Origin: Paramylibacter ulvae
GTDB lineage: Bacteria; Pseudomonadota; Alphaproteobacteria; Rhodobacterales; Rhodobacteraceae
Reading direction: 5' to 3'
Assembly (NCBI RefSeq): GCF_014652655.1
Contig: NZ_BMZF01000006.1
Span: 90,478 to 154,477 of the forward strand
Length of the DNA stretch: 64,000 nt
Shown: in pieces, positions 37,791 to 48,664 of the stretch
Layout of the letters: every line of letters starts with the position of its first letter
Numbering within the stretch: the first letter of the stretch is position 1
Made by a program: the position numbers and the translations under genes
Notes under the pieces: generated by a model
Database searches by the model: none
What the model saw: only the letters and a program-made list of their open reading frames with translations
Told to the model about the DNA's origin: nothing

Positions 37791-38141
37791 ATGGCACGTG
37801 TCACCGTTGAAGATTGCGTCGATAAAATTCCAAACCGTTTTGATTTGGTTATGCTTGCTGCACATCGTGCGCGCGAAATTTCATCAGGATCAGAATTAAC
37901 TGTTCCACGCGACAATGATAAAAACCCAGTTGTGGCATTGCGTGAAATCGCAGACGAAACCTTGACTGCGGAAAATCTACGCGAAGCGGCAATCGAAAGC
38001 CATCAAACACAAATCGAAGTGGACGAGCCAGAAGAAGATCAAATGGCATTGTTGATGGGCGGCGAAGACGACAAACCGGGCGACGATATGAACGACGAAA
38101 ACTTGTTGCGCGCCTTGATGGAAGCACAAGAAGCAAAATAA
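37791..38141 (+). CDS. rpoZ: RNA polymerase omega subunit
   Basis: A 116-residue omega subunit: [47 protein letters not shown], then an acidic tail. It stabilises the beta-prime subunit and, with DksA-type systems, the ppGpp response. GGAG lies 7 nt upstream of the ATG. The rsh gene follows, a common pairing. Confidence 0.96.
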   Translation: MARVTVEDCVDKIPNRFDLVMLAAHRAREISSGSELTVPRDNDKNPVVALREIADETLTAENLREAAIESHQTQIEVDEPEEDQMALLMGGEDDKPGDDMNDENLLRALMEAQEAK

Positions 38142-38193
38142 CCTGTAATGGGCGCCAATGAATGGTTGGCGTCCCTCGGGAAGGATCGCGGCA

Positions 38194-40317
38194 ATGATCG
38201 ACGTTGAAACCCTTATCGATCACGTTCGCACGTATAACCCAAAATCTAATTCTGAAAAAATCCGTATGGCCTATGCTTACGGATTGAAAATGCATGAAGG
38301 CCAGACGCGTCATTCGGGCGAGCCCTATTTCACCCATCCCATCGAAGTTGCCGTTATTTTGGCGGGGCAACATCTGGATGATGCAACGCTGATTACGGCA
38401 TTGTTGCACGACACGGTGGAGGACACCAATTCCACCTATCAAGAAGTCACCGAAATGTTCGGCCAAGAAATTGCCGATCTGGTGGATGGTGTGACCAAGC
38501 TGACGAATATCGAACTGTCGTCCAAGGAAACGCAACAGGCTGAAAATTTCCGCAAATTGTTTTTGGCGATGTCCAAGGATTTGCGTGTTTTGTTGGTGAA
38601 ACTTGCCGACCGTCTGCACAACATGCGCACGATCAAGCATATGCGCCCTGAAAAGCAGATTAAAAAAGCCCAAGAAACCATGGATATCTTTGCGCCACTT
38701 GCGGGGCGTATGGGTATGCAATGGATGCGTGAAGAACTGGAAGATTTGTCATTTCAGATCCTAAACCCAGAAGCGCGCAGTTCAATCATTCGCCGCTTTA
38801 TCACATTGCGCAGCCAAACAGGTGATTTGATTCCCCAAATTACCAAAGACATCCGCGAAGCATTGTCCGCCGCGCATATCACCGCGAAAATTTCAGGGCG
38901 AGAGAAGAAACCGTTTTCCGTTTGGCGCAAAATGGAAGAGAAAAAGCAAAGCTTTTCGCGGTTAAGCGACATTTATGGTTTCCGCATCATTACTGATAGC
39001 GAAGAAGACTCATATCGTGCGCTGGGCGTCGTTCACCGCCGTTGGAAGGCCGTGCCAGGACGGTTTAAGGATTACATCAGCCAGCCAAAATCAAACGGGT
39101 ATCGTTCAATTCATACCACGGTATCTGGTCGCGATGGCAAAATGGTTGAAATCCAAATTCGCACCCAAGACATGCATGAAATGGCAGAGGTTGGTGTTGC
39201 TGCACACTGGGCTTACCGTGATGGGCGACAGGCCAGCAACCAGTTCAGCGTTGATCCCGTTGAATGGCTCGCATCATTGAATGAACGTATTGAAGGTTCG
39301 GACGATCACGAAGAATTCTTTGAACATGTGAAATTGGAAATGTTCGCCGATCAGGTGTTTTGTTTCACTCCCAAGGGTGATGTGATCAGCCTGCCACGTG
39401 GTGCAACGCCAATTGATTTTGCCTATGCTATTCATACACGCATTGGTGCGGCCTGTGTCGGGGCCAAAGTCGATGGCCACCGCGTGCCGTTATGGACACG
39501 ACTGCGCAATGGGCAATCGGTGGATATTCAAACCGCAGTTGGTCAACGTCCACAATCATCGTGGATGGAAATTGCGAAAACGGGCCGTGCCCGCACCGCA
39601 ATTCGGCGTGCCTTGCGCGAAGAACATCGTGAGGGTTTTGTAAAACTTGGTGCTGAACTGGCGCGGGTGGCATTGGAACATGTTGGAAAACGCGCATCGG
39701 ATAAGGCGTTATCAACGGCTGCGAAAAAACTGGGATTACCCAAAAAAGAAGATCTGCTTGCCGCCCTTGGTAGCGCCGAAATGACGGGTGCCGATCTGGT
39801 AAAGGCGTTGTATCCAGAATTGCTGCACGATCAATCGGGCGAGGTTAATCAACCCGCGGGGCGTATTGTGGGGCTTGATCCCGAACAATTCGCACAGCCT
39901 GCCGAATGTTGCCAGCCGTTGCCAGGCGAACGTATCGTTGGCATCGCGACGCGTGGCAAAGGTGTGTTGGTACACACGATCCACTGTGAGGCCTTGATCG
40001 ATTACGAAGATCAACCAGAACGCTGGATCGATTTGCGCTGGACGGATGGCAAAGGTGCCCCAAACAATATCGCAACGGTTGAAATTACTATGGCGAATGA
40101 CGCAGGTGTTTTGGGGCGAATTTGCACCCTGATCGGCGAGCAAAATGCCAACATCAGCGATTTATCTTTTGTAGATAAAAAACCAGATTTTTACCGCGTG
40201 GACATTGATATTCAGGTGCGTGATGTGGAACATTTGATGAATGTTGTAACCGCAGTAGAGGCCGATTCGGATATCGCTCAAGTCAGACAAACGAAACGCC
40301 AACCCGTGCTTGCATAG
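38194..40317 (+). CDS. rsh: Bifunctional (p)ppGpp synthetase/hydrolase, RelA/SpoT homologue
   Basis: A 707-residue RSH protein. The N-terminal HD hydrolase domain has ALLHDTVEDT; the synthetase domain has SRLSDIYGFRI and GRFKDYISQPKSNGYRSIHT, whose RFKD is the RxKD motif of bifunctional enzymes. A TGS domain (CFTPKGDVISLPRGATPIDFAYAIHT) and a C-terminal ACT domain (EITMANDAGVLGRICTLIGEQNANI) follow. It sets the stringent response. The start is after GGGAAGGA. Next to rpoZ. Confidence 0.96.
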   Translation: MIDVETLIDHVRTYNPKSNSEKIRMAYAYGLKMHEGQTRHSGEPYFTHPIEVAVILAGQHLDDATLITALLHDTVEDTNSTYQEVTEMFGQEIADLVDGVTKLTNIELSSKETQQAENFRKLFLAMSKDLRVLLVKLADRLHNMRTIKHMRPEKQIKKAQETMDIFAPLAGRMGMQWMREELEDLSFQILNPEARSSIIRRFITLRSQTGDLIPQITKDIREALSAAHITAKISGREKKPFSVWRKMEEKKQSFSRLSDIYGFRIITDSEEDSYRALGVVHRRWKAVPGRFKDYISQPKSNGYRSIHTTVSGRDGKMVEIQIRTQDMHEMAEVGVAAHWAYRDGRQASNQFSVDPVEWLASLNERIEGSDDHEEFFEHVKLEMFADQVFCFTPKGDVISLPRGATPIDFAYAIHTRIGAACVGAKVDGHRVPLWTRLRNGQSVDIQTAVGQRPQSSWMEIAKTGRARTAIRRALREEHREGFVKLGAELARVALEHVGKRASDKALSTAAKKLGLPKKEDLLAALGSAEMTGADLVKALYPELLHDQSGEVNQPAGRIVGLDPEQFAQPAECCQPLPGERIVGIATRGKGVLVHTIHCEALIDYEDQPERWIDLRWTDGKGAPNNIATVEITMANDAGVLGRICTLIGEQNANISDLSFVDKKPDFYRVDIDIQVRDVEHLMNVVTAVEADSDIAQVRQTKRQPVLA

Positions 40318-40355
40318 ATTTTTTAAGTTAATTTAACAAAGGTCACGCCAGACCC

Positions 40356-40997
40356 GTGTTCAAACGTCGAAACCCGCTTAGTTATTGGGAAAGCTTTAAA
40401 GAAGCTTTCTATCCTCGTTCGGGGTGGCGCCGTGCAATCGAATATATGGGGCATCGCATTAAGCGATTACCGGACACGCCACACCGTATCGCGCTTGGAT
40501 TCGCAAGCGGTGCGTTCGTGTGTTTCAGCCCATTTTTCGGGTTCCATTTTTTTATCGCCGCTTTTGTTGCCTTTGTTTTGCGCGGAAATGTTTTGGCGTC
40601 ATTGCTGGGAACTTTCATTGGCAATCCAATAACGTTCCCATTTATCGCAACAATCAGTTATCGCACGGGATTGTGGATGCTTGGCTATGCGCGTGACGAA
40701 ACTGTGTGGCACAAAATACAGCACGGCTTTGGCGAAGCTGGCCGTGCGATGTGGGGAAATGTACGCGCGTTATTTGGTTATGAGCCAAGCAATTGGGACG
40801 GTATTTTTGAATTTTTCAGCAAAATAATGGTGCCCTATATGGTGGGTGGCATCGTTCCAGGATTGATTACCGCAGTTGCAACATATTTCGTTAGCAAACC
40901 ACTGATCGTTGCATATCAAAAACGCCGCCGTGCCAAGTTGTTGGCGAAAATTCAAGAAAATCGCGAAAAACATCAAAATGACGCTGACGCGGGTTAA
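40356..40997 (+). CDS. DUF2062 membrane protein
   Basis: A 213-residue protein from a GTG start, with the DUF2062 core HRIALGFASGAFVCFSPFFGFHF ... GTFIGNPITFPF and two to three TM helices, ending in a basic, charged tail. Often found beside rsh and pdxJ in alphaproteobacteria. Function unknown. Confidence 0.87.
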   Translation: MFKRRNPLSYWESFKEAFYPRSGWRRAIEYMGHRIKRLPDTPHRIALGFASGAFVCFSPFFGFHFFIAAFVAFVLRGNVLASLLGTFIGNPITFPFIATISYRTGLWMLGYARDETVWHKIQHGFGEAGRAMWGNVRALFGYEPSNWDGIFEFFSKIMVPYMVGGIVPGLITAVATYFVSKPLIVAYQKRRRAKLLAKIQENREKHQNDADAG

Positions 40998-41039
40998 ATG
41001 ATTCATTAGCGTGGTGCTGAATATCAGGAGAATTTTATC

Positions 41040-41801
41040 ATGGCTGGTGCGGAGAAATCGCAAAGTTCGTTGCGCTTGGGTGTAAATATTGATCACGTTG
41101 CAACCGTGCGAAACGCGCGCGGTGGACAATATCCCGATCCATTGCGTGCCGCACTTATGGCGGAACAGGCGGGTGCGGATGGTATCACCGCGCATTTGCG
41201 TGAAGACCGCCGCCACATTACCGATCATGACATAGATGCATTGATGTCGGGGTTATCTGTGCCGCTAAACTTTGAAATGGCGGCGACCCCTGAAATGCAA
41301 AAAATTGCGCTGCGCCATTTGCCCCATGCGGTCTGCATTGTTCCTGAAAAACGAGAGGAACGCACCACCGAAGGCGGCTTGGAATTGGCGCGCGAAGAAA
41401 ACCGTATTGGTGATTTTATTGCTCCGTTGCGTGAAGCAGGTTGCCGTGTTTCGATATTTATCGCCGCAGAACCCGCCCAGATCGAAGCCGCGGCACGCAT
41501 AGGTGCACCCGTTATTGAATTGCACACAGGCGCATATTGCGATGCCCATGTCGAGGGAAAATTCAAAGAACGCGATGCAGAGCTGGAACGATTGCGCGAC
41601 ATGTCTACATTCGCTAAATCACTGGGACTAGAGGTGCACGCAGGGCACGGGTTAACATATGACACCGTGAAACCAGTTGCGGCATTTCCCGAAGTGATGG
41701 AATTGAATATCGGGCATTTCTTGATTGGTGAATCGATATTTTTGGGGTTGGAACCTGCGATCAAACACATGCGAATATTGATGGATGAAGCCCGCGCATG
41801 A
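41040..41801 (+). CDS. pdxJ: Pyridoxine 5'-phosphate synthase
   Basis: A 253-residue TIM-barrel enzyme joining aminoacetone phosphate and deoxyxylulose phosphate to give PNP (vitamin B6). [49 protein letters not shown] and [12 protein letters not shown] are diagnostic. A GGAGAATTTT ribosome site precedes the ATG. Its end overlaps acpS (ATGA). Confidence 0.97.
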   Translation: MAGAEKSQSSLRLGVNIDHVATVRNARGGQYPDPLRAALMAEQAGADGITAHLREDRRHITDHDIDALMSGLSVPLNFEMAATPEMQKIALRHLPHAVCIVPEKREERTTEGGLELAREENRIGDFIAPLREAGCRVSIFIAAEPAQIEAAARIGAPVIELHTGAYCDAHVEGKFKERDAELERLRDMSTFAKSLGLEVHAGHGLTYDTVKPVAAFPEVMELNIGHFLIGESIFLGLEPAIKHMRILMDEARA

Positions 41802-42208
41802 TTATTGGTGTCGGCACAGATTTGGCGAATATCGAACGTATTCAAGGCACACTTGACCGTTTTGGACAGCGGTTCAAAACCCGTGTCTTTACCGACATTG
41901 AACAGTCCAAGGCCGAACGCCGCAAAGATGTGGCCGGCACATACGCAAAACGATGGGCGGCAAAAGAAGCGTGTTCAAAGGCGCTTGGAACCGGATTGGC
42001 CATGGGGATCGCATGGAAAGATATGGCCGTGGCGAATATCAGCACTGGACAGCCAACAATGACATTAACCGGTTGGGCGAAACGTCGGCTTGATGAATTG
42101 ACACCTGACAATCATACCGCCACCATTCACGTATCTTTGACCGATGATCACCCTTGGGCACATGCGATTGTGATGATCGAAGCCCATCCAGTTGCGGGCA
42201 ATGGTTGA
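41798..42208 (+). CDS. acpS: Holo-[acyl-carrier-protein] synthase
   Basis: A 136-residue AcpS that transfers the 4'-phosphopantetheine arm from CoA to acyl carrier protein. [15 protein letters not shown] with the metal Asp, and [17 protein letters not shown] with its Glu and Lys, are the active-site motifs. Second in pdxJ-acpS-lepB-rnc-era. Confidence 0.96.
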   Translation: MIIGVGTDLANIERIQGTLDRFGQRFKTRVFTDIEQSKAERRKDVAGTYAKRWAAKEACSKALGTGLAMGIAWKDMAVANISTGQPTMTLTGWAKRRLDELTPDNHTATIHVSLTDDHPWAHAIVMIEAHPVAGNG

Positions 42209-42260
42209 CTCGCATCGCTGCAAGGTACATTTAGCTTTAAACAATTTATAGGACGGCAAT

Positions 42261-43046
42261 ATGAATAACGAAATGAAGCGATCAGATGCATTCGCTGAAA
42301 CGATCAAAACCGTTGTTTATGCTTTGTTGTTGGCGGGTGTGATCCGCACACTTTTGTTCCAACCTTTTTGGATCCCATCGGGATCAATGAAAAATACGTT
42401 GTTGATTGGGGATTTTTTGTTCGTGAACAAAATGGCCTATGGATACTCAAAATATTCTTGCCCTTGGTCTCTATGTCCAATTTCGGGTCGTATCTGGAGC
42501 GAAGAGCCCGAGGTTGGCGATATCGTTGTTTTCAAACACCCTGTCACCAACGTTGATTTCATCAAGCGTTTGGTTGGCAAACCAGGTGACACCGTTCAGA
42601 TGGTTGATGGTATCTTGCATTTGAATGGCAAAGCCGTGCCGCAAGAAAAAATCGGTACATTCAGTGAAACCAACAACCAGCAAGGCCCGATGCGCAACAC
42701 GCCACGTTGTGCAAACAGCCCTGTCGCCGTTGGTGGTGAATGCGAAAAAGAACTATTGAAAGAGACATTGCCAAATGGTGTGGAACATTTTGTTTTGAAT
42801 ATCGGCCAGTCCTATACCGATCAAACCCCAATTTATACAGTCCCAGAAGGCAAATATTTCTTTATGGGTGACAACCGCGATAATTCTGGTGATAGCCGCA
42901 TTCCCGCAAACGTTGGCGGTGTTGGTTTTGTGCCATTTGAAAATTTGGTTGGCCGTGCCGATCGTGTTATCTTTTCCTCCGCGGGCAGCAGAATTTTGGC
43001 ATTCTGGACGTGGCGCAAAGACCGTTTCTTTAAGGCACTCGATTGA
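42261..43046 (+). CDS. lepB: Signal peptidase I
   Basis: A 261-residue leader peptidase. One N-terminal TM helix ([20 protein letters not shown]) precedes the catalytic dyad: S42 in [10 protein letters not shown] and K102 in [22 protein letters not shown] is box E. It cleaves Sec/Tat signal peptides on the periplasmic face. Overlaps the TTG start of rnc. Confidence 0.97.
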   Translation: MNNEMKRSDAFAETIKTVVYALLLAGVIRTLLFQPFWIPSGSMKNTLLIGDFLFVNKMAYGYSKYSCPWSLCPISGRIWSEEPEVGDIVVFKHPVTNVDFIKRLVGKPGDTVQMVDGILHLNGKAVPQEKIGTFSETNNQQGPMRNTPRCANSPVAVGGECEKELLKETLPNGVEHFVLNIGQSYTDQTPIYTVPEGKYFFMGDNRDNSGDSRIPANVGGVGFVPFENLVGRADRVIFSSAGSRILAFWTWRKDRFFKALD

Positions 43047-43726
43047 AACTAGCAGCCGAACTCAAGGATTTTTCGACCCGACTTGGGTATGAATTTAAAT
43101 CCTCAGAATATCTTATTCGTGCGATGACCCATTCATCGCTCAGCACACCCGCACGCGAAGACAACCAACGGCTTGAATTTTTGGGTGATCGCGTTTTGGG
43201 ATTGGTCATCAGCGAAGCATTGCTTGATCATGATCCAAACGCGCCCGAGGGATTGCTCGCACCGCGCTTTAACGCGCTGGTACGCAAAGAAACCTGTGCC
43301 GAGGTTGCCCAACAGATTGATCTGGGTTTGGCGCTCAAAATGGGGCGCTCGGAAATGATTTCGGGTGGTCGGCGTAAACAAGCAATACTTGGCGATGCAA
43401 TGGAGGCCGTGATTGCCGCCGTTTATCGCGATGGAGGGTTTGATGCGGCGCGTGATTTGATTTTGCGCCTCTGGGGTGATCGCATACAAAACGCAGAGGC
43501 CGACGCGCGCGATGCGAAAACGACGTTACAAGAATGGGCGCAGGCGCGAAAAATGCCTCCACCCAGTTACAAGGATGTGGGGCGCACTGGCCCCGATCAC
43601 GCACCAGTTTTTCAAGTGACTGCCATTTTGGCAGATGGCCGCAGCGCCAGCGCCAAGGCCAATTCAAAACGCCAAGCACAACAAGATGCGGCGAAAAAAT
43701 TATTGTCGGAGCTAGACGATGACTGA
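43043..43726 (+). CDS. rnc: Ribonuclease III
   Basis: A 227-residue RNase III for processing double-stranded rRNA and mRNA. The catalytic motif is [30 protein letters not shown] is the second acidic site; the C-terminal dsRNA-binding domain includes [29 protein letters not shown]. It starts at TTG overlapping the lepB stop and overlaps era by 8 bp. Confidence 0.96.
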   Translation: MKLAAELKDFSTRLGYEFKSSEYLIRAMTHSSLSTPAREDNQRLEFLGDRVLGLVISEALLDHDPNAPEGLLAPRFNALVRKETCAEVAQQIDLGLALKMGRSEMISGGRRKQAILGDAMEAVIAAVYRDGGFDAARDLILRLWGDRIQNAEADARDAKTTLQEWAQARKMPPPSYKDVGRTGPDHAPVFQVTAILADGRSASAKANSKRQAQQDAAKKLLSELDDD

Positions 43727-44636
43727 ACCAAAAACAAAATGCGGATTTGTGGCGCTGATTGGCGAACCAAATGCGGGTAAATCAACATTGATGAATAAAA
43801 TGGTCGGCGCGAAAGTTTCGATTGTTACGCATAAAGTTCAAACAACACGCGCACGTATTCGTGGCATCGCGATGGCACCAAACACACAGATCGTGTTTGT
43901 TGACACACCAGGTTTGTTTCGCACACGGCGTAAATTAGACAAGGCCATGGTCGCCGCCGCATGGACGGGTGCCGCCGATGCAGATGTGGTTGTATTGTTG
44001 GTCGAGGCACATCGTGGCATCACCAAAGGTGTCGAAATGATTTTGGATGGTTTGCAAACGCGTATTGGTGGCAAACAAAAAATCGCGTTGGCAATTAACA
44101 AGATCGACAAGGTGAAATCAGAAGTTTTGTTGGAGCTGACCGAAAATCTGAACGAAAAATTCCCGTTTGAACAAACCTTTATGATTTCTGCGGAAAAGGG
44201 TTTCGGCGTGAAGGGATTGGAAGAATACCTTTGCGTAGTGTTGCCAGAGGGGCCATACCTTTACCCCGAAGATCAGATCGCGGATGTACCCATGCGTATG
44301 TTGGCCGCCGAGGTCACGCGCGAAAAGCTGATGCTGCGCTTGCACCAAGAATTGCCATATGCGCTGACCGTCGAAACTGAACATTGGAACGAGCGCAAGG
44401 ATGGTTCCGTGCGCATCGATCAAGTGATCTATGTCGCACGCGAAGGCCACAAAGGTATCACGGTTGGCCCAAAGGGTGAGGGCATCAAAACCGTATCCAT
44501 GATGGCACGCAAAGAATTGGCCGAAATGATGGGGCGCGAAGTGCATTTGTTCCTGCAAGTCAAGGTGCGCCCAAATTGGGAAAACGAACAAGAGCGTTAC
44601 ACCGAAATGGGTCTTGATTTCAAAGACACCAAATGA
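43719..44636 (+). CDS. era: GTPase Era
   Basis: A 305-residue Ras-like GTPase with a KH RNA-binding domain that aids 16S rRNA maturation. G1 is [10 protein letters not shown]3 VDTPG, G4 NKID; the KH domain has [21 protein letters not shown]. The rnc-era order is conserved widely. Overlaps the DUF1491 gene (ATGA). Confidence 0.97.
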   Translation: MTEPKTKCGFVALIGEPNAGKSTLMNKMVGAKVSIVTHKVQTTRARIRGIAMAPNTQIVFVDTPGLFRTRRKLDKAMVAAAWTGAADADVVVLLVEAHRGITKGVEMILDGLQTRIGGKQKIALAINKIDKVKSEVLLELTENLNEKFPFEQTFMISAEKGFGVKGLEEYLCVVLPEGPYLYPEDQIADVPMRMLAAEVTREKLMLRLHQELPYALTVETEHWNERKDGSVRIDQVIYVAREGHKGITVGPKGEGIKTVSMMARKELAEMMGREVHLFLQVKVRPNWENEQERYTEMGLDFKDTK

Positions 44637-44965
44637 CCCCACGCCTCACCACGGATTTCTGGGTCGGAGCGTATCGTCGCCGCTTACAGTTGGCTGATAT
44701 TCCCGCATTTGTCACAGCCAAGGGCGATGCAACCGCGGGTGCGGTTCTGGTCAAGCTCAACACGCTTGATGGTCAGGCATGTTTGTATCAGCGATCTTAC
44801 GATCTGGATGGCAACCGCGTTTGGGTAACGCTCAGTGAAGGGGCGGACGCGGATGTTGATGCGGCCTGTGCCAAACAACGCAGTTTTGACCCCGATATTT
44901 GGGTGATTGAAATCGAGGATAAGCAAGGGCGACATTTGTTGGACGAAGACGGGTTAAGCGGTTAA
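44633..44965 (+). CDS. DUF1491 family protein
   Basis: A 110-residue protein (LTTDFWVGAYRRRLQLADIPAFV ... GAVLVKLNTLDG ... DPDIWVIEIEDKQGRHLLDEDGL) matching DUF1491, an alphaproteobacterial family of unknown role. It is found between era and recO, as here, with overlap to era and 9 bp to recO. Confidence 0.88.
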   Translation: MTPRLTTDFWVGAYRRRLQLADIPAFVTAKGDATAGAVLVKLNTLDGQACLYQRSYDLDGNRVWVTLSEGADADVDAACAKQRSFDPDIWVIEIEDKQGRHLLDEDGLSG

Positions 44966-44974
44966 TCTTTCGTT

Positions 44975-45700
44975 ATGGAATGGTCTGGGCAGGGGGTGAT
45001 TGTGGGTGTGCGCCGATTTGGTGAAACCAGCGCAATCATCGATGTATTCACACAAGAAAAAGGACGCCATGCTGGTGTCGTGCGGGGTGGATCATCACGC
45101 AAGATGGCACCATTGTTACAGCCCGGCGCACAGGTGGCATTGGAATGGCGCGCCCGATTAGAAGAACACCTTGGTAATTTCCATGTGGAACCTTTGCAGT
45201 CGCGCAGTATGATCATGTCTGATCGGATGGGGTTATCGGGGCTTGGCGCGGTTTGCTCTTTGATCCAATTTGCGTTTCCTGAACGGATGGTTTTGCCAGA
45301 ACTTTATGCCCGCACCATCGATCTGTTGGATCGTATTGATGGGCGCGTGTTATGGGCAGCGGCCTATGCCCATTGGGAAATGTTGCTGTTAGAAGATTTG
45401 GGATACGGCATGGATTTATCCTGTTGCGCGGTGACAGGTATGACGCAAGAACTTGTTTTCGTTTCGCCCAAATCTGGTCGCGCAGTAAGCCGCGATGGCG
45501 CGGGCGAATGGGCGGATCGTTTATTAGCGCTACCTGATTTTTTGCGAAATGGCTTTGATAGCGATGATAAACAGGAAATATTGAATGCTTTGCGTTTAAC
45601 GGGGTATTTTTTGCAAAATTCGTTGGCGCCAGCACTTGGGAATAGACCCATTCCAGATGCTCGTGCACGTTTAATCGCGGCACTGGAAAAGCGTTTATAG
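44975..45700 (+). CDS. recO: DNA repair protein RecO
   Basis: A 241-residue RecO: N-terminal OB fold (GVRRFGETSAIIDVFTQEKGRHAGVVRGG) then a helical domain. It loads RecA onto SSB-coated gaps in the RecFOR pathway. The ATG follows the DUF1491 stop by 9 bp. Confidence 0.94.
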   Translation: MEWSGQGVIVGVRRFGETSAIIDVFTQEKGRHAGVVRGGSSRKMAPLLQPGAQVALEWRARLEEHLGNFHVEPLQSRSMIMSDRMGLSGLGAVCSLIQFAFPERMVLPELYARTIDLLDRIDGRVLWAAAYAHWEMLLLEDLGYGMDLSCCAVTGMTQELVFVSPKSGRAVSRDGAGEWADRLLALPDFLRNGFDSDDKQEILNALRLTGYFLQNSLAPALGNRPIPDARARLIAALEKRL

Positions 45701-45711
45701 GGAGCATCAAA

Positions 45712-46383
45712 TTGGAAAAGTTCAGTACAATCAAAGATCGTGCAGCAAAGCGCAAAGGCGGAGATGCTGCGTTAGAAAAACTCGTTTCTGAACATGCACA
45801 TATTTTTGATATCACCAAATTAACTGATGATCGAATCCTGTCGGAATTTTCCAAACGCGTATTTCAGGCAGGGTTCAATTGGTCCGTGGTCGAAAAGAAA
45901 TGGCCAGGGTTCGAGACGGCATTTCATGGCTTTGACATCACGCGCAATGTTTTCATGTCTGATGATGATTTGGATGCACATTTGAAAAACACGGATATTG
46001 TGCGCCATGCAACCAAGATTTTATCGGTGCGTGATAACGCGATATTTTTATCCGACCTTGCACAGGAATATGGCAGTGCTGCCAAATGTATCGGGGAATG
46101 GCCAAGTTCCGATCTGGTTGGATTGTGGCAGCTGATGAAAAAACGCGGATCGCGATTGGGCGGTACAACGGGGCAATATGCACTGCGTTTTATGGGTAAG
46201 GATTGTTTTATCCTGAGCCGTTCCGTGGCAAGCGCGCTACAAGCGGCGGGGGTTGTTGATGGGCCAACCACATCCAAAACTGCTCAGGCAAAAATACAAG
46301 ATGCGTTTAACACTTGGCATGACCAAAGTGGTGAAAGTTACACCCGCATTAGCCGCACATTGGCCATGTCTGTGGGTACCTAG
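45712..46383 (+). CDS. DNA-3-methyladenine glycosylase I-like (Tag superfamily) protein
   Basis: A 223-residue protein from TTG 45712. AGFNWSVVEKKWPGFETAFHGFD and DIVRHATKILSVRDNAIFL follow the Tag pattern, as does LMKKRGSRLGGTTGQYALRFMG, but the N- and C-terminal Cys/His zinc ligands of classical Tag are absent, and the C-terminus is longer. It may be a divergent helix-hairpin-helix base-excision enzyme. It could back up the broken tag gene at 14.5 kb, but the activity is unproven. It lies 11 bp after recO. Confidence 0.82.
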   Translation: MEKFSTIKDRAAKRKGGDAALEKLVSEHAHIFDITKLTDDRILSEFSKRVFQAGFNWSVVEKKWPGFETAFHGFDITRNVFMSDDDLDAHLKNTDIVRHATKILSVRDNAIFLSDLAQEYGSAAKCIGEWPSSDLVGLWQLMKKRGSRLGGTTGQYALRFMGKDCFILSRSVASALQAAGVVDGPTTSKTAQAKIQDAFNTWHDQSGESYTRISRTLAMSVGT

Positions 46384-46775
46384 GATGCGGGCAGGCGTTT
46401 GTATTCCAAAACAACACCCCCTTCGGATTCCATAATCAAAATATCGCCTTTTACCTCTACCGACGTTGCCTGTGTCAATGCTTGGAAATATTGCGATTCC
46501 AGTTCTAATTGCGGGCAAGCGCGGCGTGTTGCGCCAATCGTTTCAATGTTAATCCACGGGAGCGGTGCAATTTGATCTGCGAAATAATGGTTGCACGGTG
46601 CCTTGCCAATCACGCGGCCCTTTTCGGGGAACTCCAATGTGATTTCTGCGCCAACGGGGTTACCCTCTAGACGTTGCAAAAGCCATGTACCGTCTGTTCC
46701 TGTTTGTCCAGAAATGGTTTCATCCTTTTGGCAGGCTGTAATCAATAGTGTTAAGATTATTGCGATCTGTTTCAT
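46380..46775 (-). CDS. META domain (HslJ-like) lipoprotein
   Basis: A 131-residue exported protein: signal MKQIAIILTLLITAC with lipobox ITAC, then a META domain (TDGTWLLQRLEGNPV, GRVIGKAPCNHYFADQIAPL, GATRRACPQLELESQYFQALTQA). HslJ-type META proteins are outer-membrane associated and linked to stress or novobiocin resistance in E. coli; the same role is only a guess here. It converges with the Tag-like gene (4-bp overlap). Confidence 0.88.
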   Translation of the reverse strand: MKQIAIILTLLITACQKDETISGQTGTDGTWLLQRLEGNPVGAEITLEFPEKGRVIGKAPCNHYFADQIAPLPWINIETIGATRRACPQLELESQYFQALTQATSVEVKGDILIMESEGGVVLEYKRLPAS

Positions 46776-46813
46776 ACCAATAGATTAATTCATCTATGCA
46801 AATTGCGCAAAAG

Positions 46814-46838
46814 AAAACCCGCCATAAGGGCGGGTTTT
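46814..46838. terminator. Strong bidirectional-looking terminator after pckA
   Basis: Stem AAAACCCGCC (46814-46823) with GGCGGGTTTT (46829-46838), 5-nt loop. Read on the minus strand it follows the pckA stop by 22 bp and ends in TTTTCTTTTG, a classic rho-independent terminator. Confidence 0.85.
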
Positions 46839-46860
46839 AGAATTTAGAATGTTGGGTTGA

Positions 46861-48465
46861 TCAACTTGCTTTGACAGCCTGCGCCAATACATCTTCGCTG
46901 ACATATTGTTCGTATTGTTCAAAATTGTCAGAGAACATGCCAACCAATTTCGCCGCTGCGGTATCGTACGCACTGGCATCCGCCCATGTTGACTTTGGAT
47001 CGAGCAACGCATTGTCCACGCCATCAACAGCTACAGGAACTTCAAAGCCGAAATTCGCATCTTTGCGGAATTCAACGCCATTTAGCGAACCATTAAGTGC
47101 CGCTGTCAGCAATCCGCGTGTTGCCTTGATTGGCATGCGCGAACCGGCACCATATGCGCCACCTGTCCAACCCGTGTTGACCAACCAGCATGTTGCGCCG
47201 TTTGCCGCGATTTTATCGCGCAGCAACGCGCCGTAAACCTCTGGGCGGCGTGGCATAAATGGCGAACCAAAACATGTTGAAAATGTCGGCTGTGGTTCTG
47301 TGACGCCGCGTTCTGTTCCGGCCACCTTGGATGTGAAACCCGACAAGAAATGATACATCGCTTGCGCGGGGGTTAGGCGCGCAATGGGTGGTAAGACGCC
47401 AAACGCATCACATGTCAGCATGATAATATTTTTAGGCTGCCCACCGATTGAATCTTTGGATGCGTTTGAAATGTAATGCAACGGATATGCACAGCGCATA
47501 TTTGCGGTCAGGCTATCGTCTTCAAAATCCAATTCTTTGGTATAGGGATCGTAAACCATGTTTTCGATTACCGTACCAAATTTATGTGTCGTCGCGTAAA
47601 TTTCAGGTTCAGCATCCGCTGACAGGTTGATAGTTTTTGCGTAACAACCACCTTCAAAATTAAACGTGGTTTTATCAGACCAACCATGTTCGTCATCACC
47701 CAACAACACGCGGTTAGGATCGGCAGATAATGTTGTTTTACCTGTGCCAGACAAGCCAAAGAAAACGGCCGTATCGTCTGTGTCCCCAATCGCATGATTG
47801 GCGGAACAATGCATTGGCATGATGCCTTTTTCAGGCAACAAATAGTTCAGGATTGAAAAGACTGATTTTTTGTTTTCGCCAGCATATTCCGTGCCGCCAA
47901 TTAAAATTAGTTTTTGTTCAAACGAAGTTGCAATCACAACCTCCGAACGGCATCCGTGCTTTGCTGGGTCTGCCTTAAAACTGGGACAATTTACAACGGT
48001 AAATCCAGGAACAAAGCCATCTAATTCGGATGCCTCTGGTCGACGTAACATAGTGCGAATAAACAAGCCATGCCATGCCAACTCTGTGACCATGCGCACA
48101 TTCAAGCGGTGTTCTGGGTCTGCGCCGCCAAACAAGTCTTGGACAAAATATTCGCCACCTTGCATGTGGGCATACATATCTGTTTTCAATTGCTCGAACG
48201 CATCCATTGCCATTGGTGGATTGTTTTCCCACCAGATGCTGTCTTTGACGGATGGCTCATCGACAACAAATTTGTCTTGAGGTGAACGACCTGTGTATTC
48301 GCCAGTGGAAACGAGGAATGCACCACCGTTGCCAAGTTCACCTTCGCCACGGGTTAGTGCAGCTTGAATCAAAGCAGGTTCAAGCAAGTTATAATGTGCG
48401 GTTTTTACGCCGGAAATGCCAGTTTCTTCCAGCTTGTATGCTGAATTAACGCGACCAGTTTCCAT
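46861..48465 (-). CDS. pckA: Phosphoenolpyruvate carboxykinase (ATP)
   Basis: A 534-residue ATP-dependent PEPCK converting oxaloacetate to PEP for gluconeogenesis. [17 protein letters not shown] is the kinase P-loop; GDDEHGWSD and [11 protein letters not shown] are metal/substrate sites. GGAG with about 7-nt spacing fixes ATG 48465. Its place beside chvI-chvG and the HPr kinase genes is conserved in alphaproteobacteria. Confidence 0.97.
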   Translation of the reverse strand: METGRVNSAYKLEETGISGVKTAHYNLLEPALIQAALTRGEGELGNGGAFLVSTGEYTGRSPQDKFVVDEPSVKDSIWWENNPPMAMDAFEQLKTDMYAHMQGGEYFVQDLFGGADPEHRLNVRMVTELAWHGLFIRTMLRRPEASELDGFVPGFTVVNCPSFKADPAKHGCRSEVVIATSFEQKLILIGGTEYAGENKKSVFSILNYLLPEKGIMPMHCSANHAIGDTDDTAVFFGLSGTGKTTLSADPNRVLLGDDEHGWSDKTTFNFEGGCYAKTINLSADAEPEIYATTHKFGTVIENMVYDPYTKELDFEDDSLTANMRCAYPLHYISNASKDSIGGQPKNIIMLTCDAFGVLPPIARLTPAQAMYHFLSGFTSKVAGTERGVTEPQPTFSTCFGSPFMPRRPEVYGALLRDKIAANGATCWLVNTGWTGGAYGAGSRMPIKATRGLLTAALNGSLNGVEFRKDANFGFEVPVAVDGVDNALLDPKSTWADASAYDTAAAKLVGMFSDNFEQYEQYVSEDVLAQAVKAS

Positions 48466-48481
48466 GTTTAGGCTCCTTTTG

Positions 48482-48500
48482 CGCGCAAATTGTTTGCGCG
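48482..48500. promoter_or_regulatory. Inverted repeat just upstream of pckA
   Basis: CGCGCAAA (48482-48489), TTG, TTTGCGCG (48493-48500): perfect 8-bp arms, 17-35 bp before the pckA start codon and just upstream of its ribosome site. Could be an operator or a 5'-UTR hairpin. Seen in sequence; role inferred. Confidence 0.5.
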
Positions 48501-48664
48501 AATTTGTGCAGCTTTGTGTTGGTGCCATCGCGGGTTGGCGCGTTTGGCGACCACCAGAATGTCTGGTTCGTATAACACCTGAGGCACCCAAATAAACTGC
48601 TAATCGGTGGTCATTATGGCGCAGTTGGTAAATTTGTTTCGAAAAAATGCCTAATTGCCAGACA

